Made by a program: the position numbers and the translations under genes. Below are positions 56,837-64,000 of a stretch of 64,000 nucleotides of DNA, piece by piece; positions within the stretch are counted from its first letter, which is position 1; every line of letters starts with the position of its first letter. Under the pieces are notes generated by a model. It was not told the origin of the DNA. It saw only the letters and a program-made list of their open reading frames with translations, and did not search any database. This DNA is from Asterochloris sp. CNOR1. Its lineage: Eukaryota > Chlorophyta > Trebouxiophyceae > Trebouxiales > Trebouxiaceae. Location of the stretch: positions 3,100,001 through 3,164,000 of the forward strand of contig OZ017752.1 in assembly GCA_963969365.1 (NCBI GenBank), read 5' to 3'.

Positions 56837-58146
56837 TTTTCAGAAGTCCAAGTGGTCAAGCTTCCTGGGGTTGTCTTGGTGTTCTTTGCTGGAGGGCCCT
56901 GTTGTTGGCCCTGCAGTACTAGCTCTGCTGTGTTTGAAGTATCTGTCCTCTTGTCCAGCAGAATTGTTCACCACACCACCGCAGGATGGCTGTTTGCAGC
57001 CCGCACAGTGTCAAAACTTGCAGCAAATGACTTTGAAGCAGACAACGAACAGTGTAGCAAAGCCTGTGCTAAATGCTGCAATTATGTTCAGCACAGGAGT
57101 TCTCAGAATGCCTTGGCAGGAGCTCTAAAGTGTTGCAGCGCCAATTGTTCAAAGAGGGTTGTTTGGCAGCATGGCGGCCACATATGAGGTGAGACCAGCT
57201 GATGCAGCAAATTTGATGCAGTCCTGGGCAGAGGCGGTGCTTAGTGCAGTCGCAGCCCTTATTGGGGTCCTGAATGTGGCAGAGGCTTGAGATCCTGGTG
57301 GCTGCTGCTCTGTTGATGGGGCTCTCCACTAATCGTTGTTTGTGGCGTCCTCATTCAGCCGCAGCCCTGCGACACACCTTGTGCTAGATTCACAATTGCA
57401 CTTGGTGCTGAGCTGACCTCAAGAGAAGGCCTGGACCACAGCATAGACTATGGGCACAGCATGCTACACGCAGCTCGTGCGGTTGGCAAAGCAGAAACTC
57501 ATTTCTTGTCAGCCGTGGCCTGCTGCGGTCCCTCAGCCATAGTGGTTGCTGGGCAGGGCGTCCACAGCAGGGCTTCCATGCTGAGCATCGGTCTCGCTCA
57601 ATGGCTCCAGGATTGACATGCTCAAGCTGCAGGGACATGCAGCTGCTATGCTGCATGAGCCGCGCCAATGCATTGGCTGAATATCCTGCCAAATGCAGGC
57701 ATGGCCGCGACTAGGCACTCAGATTCGGTACAATGGCTGTGCAGCGCTGCTTAGCTAACAGAGGCCACCCCATCTGACTGAGTCATGGAGGTCCTGCCAT
57801 CCACAAGTGGGGATATGGCATGATGGCTGATGTGAGACCTGCTCTCTGGGAGCTCTGCCTGTGCAGCTGCCACTTACTGAGAGCCCCCAAAGAGATCGCC
57901 CACCCCTGTGACGAGGCAAGCCTGTGAACAAGCTTGCCGAGTGGGCTGGCTGAAGTGAGCAGACGTTGGGTAATGATGATGACAGATAAGTGAACTCAAT
58001 GCCACTACGTGCCAGGCATGCCTGAGACATCCTTCCATCTTCATGTCACCTGTGCGATCTCCTGAAAACCCTGGTACTAAAGCCAAAGGGTCTCAATACC
58101 TGTGTGACAGAACTTCGTGCCTTGATCCAGCAGCCAGATCACAATC
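56837..58146. other. Intergenic stretch between K+ channel and Ran-binding gene
   Basis: About 1.3 kb, expected to hold the channel 3' UTR and the promoter of the Ran-binding gene. Frames are short and match nothing I know. An ATG at about 57171 (MAATYE then GTGAGA) could be an alternative first exon of the downstream gene. Confidence 0.5.
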
Positions 58147-61100
58147 ATGGCAGGAGATCAGGAGGTTAGCTCGCCTGCAGCAGTGTCCACACCACCAAAG
58201 GTTTGCTGAGCCTGCGATCCTGCTTCCCGTACCTTGAATGGAGCTTGGACCACCTGACATCAGGCGGCAGAACATGGCTGCAGCAAGATTGATTGCAATC
58301 AGGTGCCAAAACTTGATACCATATGGCTGCTGTCCTGCAGCAAGAAGGCACCTCGACCTCTAACAGCTCCCAGCCCATCTTTGGCAGCAATCTGAGCGGC
58401 GGTGGCTTTGGAGGTAGGCAATCTGCTCGCACTGTCAGCAAGGTGACCTGACGTGCAACTCAGTACTTGCTCATTCACTGTGCTGCACTGCCCAGGCAAT
58501 TGCATTGCCACAGGGGAGCTGCACCTGTGCCTGCATTTTGCACCCAAAGATGGCTCTGCAGGCCTGCCTGTTGTGTGCAGCATTCTCGGCGGGGGACGGC
58601 TCCAAGGGCTTCGGGTCCTCAAAGCCTGCGCCAGCTGCCAAGGAGGCTGAGGAGGAGGCAGCGGAGGGTGCAGGTGAGGGCAGCAGTGGATGGTCCTTGC
58701 ACATGCAAAGGCGGCGGCAGGATGCAGTGCCAGGAGACTGCTCATGCAGAGGGTGTGAGAAAGCTCTTTACCTTGAAGTCAACCTGCTCAGAGGGATTGG
58801 CGATGTGAGCCAACGTGGCAGTCTCTGTGTTGCCAGCAGGGTGCCATTGCAGCTGGTCAAATCAATTTGGATGGCATGGGTGTCATTTGCCCGAGCAGCC
58901 GTCAAAGCACCACTGTGACGCTCGACCACCTTCCTGCGCCACCCTGCAAGCAGCACAAATGCGCTCCGGTGCACTCCGGCCCTGCAGAGATGCTGCAGCA
59001 GTGGGCCCACAGACTGTGTGCAGGCAAAGCTTGCTGGCTGCCCTGGGGCCCCTTGAGGGCCTAAAGCTATCAGAAACGGCATTCTGCCCTCCAACCCACA
59101 CGTGCAATGCACTCAGCCATCAGCATAGGCAGCATAGGCCTCCCCAGGCCCAGCAATCAGTGCAAAGACCTGCAGATGCTCAAGATGTCTGCCTTGGCTG
59201 CAGAGGCCGATGAGGAGGAGTGCGGGGCCCAGTTCACCCCCATCGTCCAGCTGCAAGAGGTGGCAACCAGCACTGGGGAAGAGGCTGAGGAGGCCATGTT
59301 TGAGAGGTGGGCACTGACAAGACACGCTCTTTAGAGCAAGAGGCATCGGGGGCAAAGTCTTGACAGCGTGCCGAGACGTGCTGCCCTGCGGCTCTTTTGG
59401 CGCTGCTGCATGGCTGCGTGGCGCAGCTTTGTGACAGAGAGCTCAGGCTTAGCGGGAGGGGCTACCAGGCGGGATGTGGCTGCCAGCATGACTGCAGGCG
59501 GTGCACAAGCTGGCGCCTGCATGCATCGTTGCAGACAGACTAGCATTGTGGCTTTGACTGCAAGGCAGTGGCGTGCAGCACGACAGCGGGGTCCTGCACC
59601 ATGCAGAACAACAGGATTCTGTCCTCAACAGCTGGAAGGCTGTTGGTGGGAGGAGTGTTGGTCAGACATGCTGAAGCCGTGGCAAACAAACCAGTTGATC
59701 GAGAAAACAGCCACTAGGGTTTTGCCTGTCATGCAACACGCGCAAGCTGCACCTCTCTGACCCAGGCGGGCCTGTCCATCCACCCCCTGTGGATGGACAG
59801 GCCCGCCTCTGCGCCTGATGTGCTTACCATCCTCATGCTTTGTTCCCTCACCCACAGCCTGCCCCTCTGCTGTGCAGCAAGTGCAAGCTGTATCGCTTTG
59901 ACGACGGCGAGTGGAAGGAGCGCGGAGTGGGCGTCGTCAAGCTGCTGAAGCACAGGGAGAATGAGCGCACGCGGCTGTTGATGCGGCAGGAAAAGACCCT
60001 CAAGGTCAGGGCCAACCACATAGGTGAGTCCCTGCGTCTGAGCAGCATACTGCTGGGCAGGCTCGGATTGTTATGCTGCAGCAGGGAGGTCAGGGTCAAC
60101 AAGTGGGAGTAAAGGCCCTGGGTTTGGATATGTGCTGGGCAGGCTTGGGGTTGCTGCTGATGCGGGAAGGACTGGTTGAGGTCAGGGGCAACGACATGGG
60201 CGAGTGAGGGGAGACGCCCACATCTAGGGCCAACCCTACAGGTGAGCCGGCAGTCTACCAACCACCTGGCGAACACTCAGCAGGGCAGCAGCGTGACACC
60301 ATGTACATAGGCCCCGCTGACCTCCTGGTAGGTGTGCACCCCTGCTGCAGACGCTGTGAGTTTAGGTGCCTAAAGTCAGGACTGACAATGTGTGTGCCCC
60401 CAGGGTGCTGCTGACCAGCCACTGTTTCAGCAGGGACATATGCTCACTGGGTGAGCATACACTCCCTGCCTGATTCTGTCTGAGTCACCATGGTGGGACA
60501 GCCATGTCCCTGTTGCTTTCGGGCATGCAGGCTCAAAAGCAGTGAGATGTATGAGAAGTCAGGTGTGCGGATCAGCTACACTCTTGCTGCAGTTGTGATA
60601 GTGCTTGTTATTGTGCTGACAACGCTCCAAGAGGCTTCCTAGCTGCCTTCTGCATGGCAGCTGCTCAAGGCAGTGCTTTGAACCAACGCTGACAGGCCCC
60701 AGGTTCCGCCCCCTGCATGAATGTAACCAAAAGTGCAATGCCAGGCCTGCTGAGAGACGGCAAGGGGCCTGAGAGGCACCCAGCAGCTGGAATCCATCAG
60801 TCTGACACTCCCCTGCTGGCTTCAGTAATGTCAAGCACCCATGTGCACAGCCATAATAACTGGTTTTGCACGCTCCATGTCAGTTGTCAGGCTTCCTCAT
60901 GACACTGGCACTGCCAAAGAGACAAGCAGTTTGTAGGGGACGTACAGCTTCTCAGGCTGTTGCAGCCTTTGGGCTAGAACTCTGGTGTGCAGGCTCAACT
61001 CCGCCAGCTGCATGATGTCAAGGGTTACCAGCAGCATAATCCCACGCTGGCCGGTTGAGACAGGCATGCTGTGCTTGAAGCTGATCAGCATGCTGAGCAA

Positions 61101-61747
61101 GAGTGTTTCACAGCTGAGACCTGATACTCGTGCTCTGGCTGCAGTGATGCCGGGCATCAACCTGCGCACCCATGAGGGCAGCGACAAGTCGCGCGTGTGG
61201 TCCACCGTCGACTATGCTGGGGAGGAGGCCAGGAACGAGCTGTTCTGCATCCGCTTTGGCAGCGTAGAGAGTGAGTTGCAGTCTGCATGAAGACCTGGGG
61301 AGCAGGAATGTCATCATGCTGCTCTGGCGTCCTCTGTGCTGCATGTTCCTGAGAGCCAGATGGCCACCTGTATAGCAGGGCAGGTCACAAGCAGGACGAC
61401 ATTTTCCTGCTCAGTCAGTGTAGAATGACAGGCAATGGCAGCCTACTGGGAAGCTTGGAGTCAACAATGCTCATATGCAATGGCAATTAACACGCTGCTT
61501 GGCATTGGAGCCCTGGGGACCCATCCCACCGCTCTAGGAAAATTCCACAGACCTGTGTGGCTCTGCTGCAGGGGCGGCACAATTTGATAAGGCGTTCAAT
61601 GCGGCTATTGATGATAACGTCAAGGTGCTGGAGCCAGATCAGCCCAGCGAGGCTACCACTGCTGCTGATGAGAAGAGCAAGGCAGACAAGAAGGAGGAGG
61701 CTGACCTGTCAAAGGAGGTCCAGGAGAAGGCTTCTGTCAAGGACTGA
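58147..61747 (+). CDS. Ran-binding-domain protein (RanBP1/Nup50-like) with short FG N terminus, 244 aa
   Basis: Exons: 58147-58164, 58341-58413, 58581-58673, 59204-59306, 59878-60023, 61145-61270, 61572-61747; all phases agree. The N terminus has FG-type motifs ([27 protein letters not shown]), then an acidic stretch. The Ran-binding domain (about residues 65-190) shows [61 protein letters not shown], then [21 protein letters not shown] Lys/Glu-rich tail ends VQEKASVKD. Such proteins bind RanGTP and help RanGAP release cargo from exportins; FG motifs suggest contact with the nuclear pore, as in Nup50. The 18-base first exon (MAGDQE) fits in phase but is the weakest part. Its stop is 162 bp from the convergent SLC1 gene. 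Confidence 0.92.
59764..59808. repeat. Perfect 20-bp inverted repeat with 5-base loop
   Basis: Arm AGGCGGGCCTGTCCATCCAC at 59764-59783, loop CCCCT at 59784-59788, and the exact reverse complement at 59789-59808. It lies 69 bases before the acceptor of exon 5 of the Ran-binding gene, inside the intron. As RNA it would form a very stable hairpin. Confidence 0.97.
60072..60245 (+). repeat. Copies of the donor edge of Ran-binding gene exon 5
   Basis: The end of exon 5 (CTCAAGGTCAGGGCCAACCA, donor at 60024) is echoed in the next intron near 60072-60110, 60145-60212 (GTTGAGGTCAGGGGCAACGA) and 60225-60245 (AGGGCCAACCCTACAGGTGAG). The last one keeps a GTGAG donor. Confidence 0.75.
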
Positions 61748-61909
61748 TCCCAGCGCTTGCCACACCACAATAGAGCAGGCATATCTCTTGCAGTGCAGCA
61801 GCCCCAGGCCTAACAGTTCATGATTGCTTTGCCTCCAAGCTGCAATTGCTTTTGCAGGCTGTCACACCAGTTTCATGAAGTGAATGCTGAAGCACTGGTT
61901 CAAAGCACG

Positions 61910-63248
61910 TCATGTCAGTTCAAGAGCATCAGGCTGAGGCTGAGACGTCTGAAGCTCACCCTTGCTGCACCAGCTATTGATCAGGATAATGCCATAGGCA
62001 TCTCCAAGAATGTTCACAACTGTCCTGCACCGATCTAGCAGCCAGTCCAGAGCGAGCAGGATGGCGAGGTCTGAGGCGTACTGTGAGAGGTTGACTGCAC
62101 TGAGAACAATGAGCATGGTAACCAGGCCTGCAGAGGGGATCGCTGCTGCACCGACTGCTGCCAGGGTGGCTGTGCAGGCCACCACAAAAAGGTGGGGCAG
62201 TGTAAGGGCGACGCCATGAGCCTGCATTGTCAGCAATAAAGGTTTACGCCAGACTGCAAAGCTGCACATGACAAGAACTGCAGGCCTCAAACAGGTACGG
62301 CAGGGTGAGGGTGACACCATGGCAGGGCACACGCAGCAGGTGAGCCTCACATCAAAAAAGAGTTGCACAGGACAATGACCTTCTCGGAAAGGTCTTTGGC
62401 AACAGTGCTGCACAGGCGGGCCAGCATCAGAGCTACAGAGCAAAACTTTTCAGCAAGAAAGCAGCCCACCTGGGCAATAAAGATGACTGTGGTTGCCTCG
62501 TAAAGGGCAGTGCCTGACATGTTGATGGTGGCCCCCAGTGGCATCACAAACTTGATGATGCTGTCGCTGCACCCCATCTCGGCTGCGCAGGTCATGCTCA
62601 CCTGCAGCGCGGGCAGGATGAGTGATTGTGAAAACATGCAGACAGAGGCACACAGATGCTGACGCTAGGGAAATTGACAATGATAGATTTCTACATAACA
62701 GACGGCACAGAGGTGCCATGGGTAAGTCAGTGGCCAGTGAGGAGCTGCAGGCAAGCAACAGGCCACCAAGCGGCAGCTAAGGGTTGGAGCCTACACGTTA
62801 CCAGGCGGCCAGCAGCCCTGCTGGCAGCACGGCCATGCTGCTGCCGATGCCAGCCACCTCACCGCTGCCCTTCAGCACCATGCTTGCAAGATAAGAAGGC
62901 ATCCTGGCGGCAGGCATCCTGCTGAGCAGAGTCAGTCCGCATGTGGGTCCTCACCGGCAGCGCCGCCGTGCTGCTGCTGGTGCCGAAGCCCATGACGAGG
63001 GCCTGCGAGAACCCCCGCAGCACGGGCAGTGGGCCCTGCTTCGTGACGGCCCACAGCATGGCCGGCATGAGTGCTCCAGCCTGGATCAGCAAGCCGGCGA
63101 AGATGGTTGCCAGCCACAAGCCGAGGGCTGCCAGCGTGGAGCCCAGGTCGCAGGCGCGCAGCATGCTGGCTGCAATCAAGGAAGCGATGCCAACAGGGCT
63201 GGTCCACAGGACTCCCAACACCATCCTGCTGATGGCTGCATTGAAGAC
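61910..63248 (-). CDS. SLC1/DAACS dicarboxylate-amino acid:cation symporter, C-terminal half
   Basis: Three exons with clean phases: 62955-63248, 62470-62601 and 61910-62221, ending in TGA. They cover the conserved transport core: VFNAAISRMVLGVLWTSPVG (TM5-6 region), the HP1 serine-rich motif GFGTSSSTAALP, TM7 with PLGATINMSGTALYEATTVI, HP2 with GAAAIPSAGLVTMLIVL, and TM8 with LDWLLDRCRTVVNILGDAYG. The TM8 residues matching GltPh D394, R397, N401 and D405 are kept, so anionic substrate binding looks possible. The TM7 sodium motif NMDGT reads NMSGT here. The N-terminal TM1-4 exons should lie to the right and were not resolved. A decayed copy of the last exon's start (HGVTLTLPYLFEACS) sits at about 62281-62325. 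The family is found in bacteria, animals and some algae. Confidence 0.93.
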
Positions 63249-64000
63249 CTGCATGGAGTGCAGGAGGCGCGCAAGACGGGAGTGTGAGTCTGCGGCAAGC
63301 TGGGCAGCAGGGGCTGGAAGGGACGCCCTGCATCCATGCCTGGGACCATGCAGGGCAGGGCCACAGCTGAGTGCCAATTGAAGTCACCCTGAAGTCCTGC
63401 AGGGCATGGGGGACAGACAAGGCTGAGGCAGGCAGAGCATGATTGGAGTGGCATTTGGCCCTCAGGCAGTTGAAGGCTCAAAAAGGGCAATGCCAGCAAG
63501 CCTGCCACAAGCATCATGCTGCTCACTGCTGCAGATGTCTGAAGGGGCCCAGGCGGGGCTGGTTGACAGCACTGACTCTGCCACAGAGAGCAGCATGGAG
63601 GCGCACAGGCTGTCCAAGACAGCTTGCTAGCTGCATGTGTGGACTGCCATCAAGGATAGCAATGAAAGCCTGTCCTCATTGCAGTCAAAAAGATGACCTT
63701 CCAGCATTTGGCCCAGGCCGGCATCGCCATGATCCCAGGCAGTACCCTCAGGCGCACCATACACAGAGCCAGCACACAAGGGACACGTTTAAACTCTCCT
63801 GTGTGTCAGAGCAGACAGTGGCTGCAGACTACTATAACACCTACTGGCGACTGAGGTCGAGCTGCTGCCAGGCAGCCAACTGTGCCGCCGGGTACTGGCA
63901 CCAGCACTTGTTCAGCACCCATATGCCAAGCCAGCACATGCAGCACAGCGCATCTGGAGACTCACATCTATCAGAGCTATGAAGTTGTCTGCCGCGTTCC
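63249..64000 (-). other. Probable 5' part of the SLC1 gene, exons unresolved
   Basis: Upstream on the coding strand there are hydrophobic open stretches (SSMMLVAGLLALPFLSLQLP near 63430-63525; SLCASMLLSVAESVLS near 63570-63620) after TGCAG acceptors. They could encode the TM3-4 region, but neither splice phase nor family similarity is good enough to call exons. The N terminus probably lies beyond the window. Confidence 0.35.

Noticed and set aside
1-64000. Transposons, retroelements or integrated viral genes
   Set aside because: No reverse transcriptase, integrase, transposase or capsid-like frame and no terminal repeats were seen on either strand.

Overview
The window is nuclear DNA from a eukaryotic green alga, most likely a chlorophyte (a trebouxiophyte is a guess). 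Pointers are the very intron-rich gene structure with short exons and GT...TGCAG introns, a plant-type Shaker K+ channel with a TVGYGDLHA pore, a plant-like TOR kinase, a stress-associated A20/AN1 protein, a UGUAA-type poly(A) signal and the standard genetic code. Exon models were built by hand from splice sites, reading phase and recalled family sequences; no alignment program was run.

Layout. 1-363 (-): 5' part of ATG101, running off the left edge. 599-1941 (-): complete CYB5D1/FAP198-type axonemal protein, 7 exons, 222 aa. 3562-4736 (-): F-box/leucine-rich protein with one apparent frameshift. 4961-5997 (+): A20/AN1 zinc-finger protein, 3 exons, 192 aa, sharing a 224-bp divergent promoter gap with the F-box gene. 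6454-37682 (-): the TOR kinase gene, about 31 kb, 47 phase-consistent exons plus a FATC exon; it fills half of the window. 38787-40528 (-): unrecognised 169-aa gene whose first two exons are repeated inside its second intron. 41500-41998 (+): 3' end of an unrecognised Q/A-rich gene. 43572-56836 (+): Shaker-type K+ channel with CNB and ankyrin domains, 23 exons, 996 aa. 58147-61747 (+): Ran-binding-domain protein with a short FG-containing N terminus, 7 exons, 244 aa. 61910 to the right part of the window (-): C-terminal half of an SLC1/DAACS dicarboxylate-amino acid symporter.

Functional links. TOR is the growth kinase that restrains the ATG1-ATG13-ATG101 autophagy-initiation complex, so regulator and target component lie about 6 kb apart. 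The K+ channel and the SLC1 carrier are membrane transporters; the Ran-binding protein serves nuclear transport. CYB5D1 implies that at least part of the ciliary gene set is kept.

Most unusual feature. Introns throughout the window hold decayed tandem copies of the neighbouring exon edge together with its splice site. I see this at more than a dozen junctions in at least five genes. One case is three 75-bp copies, in frame with each other, at an exon of the TOR kinase domain. Five GC-AG introns and an 18-bp x 7 minisatellite are also present. No transposon, viral element, CRISPR array or convincing RNA gene was found.
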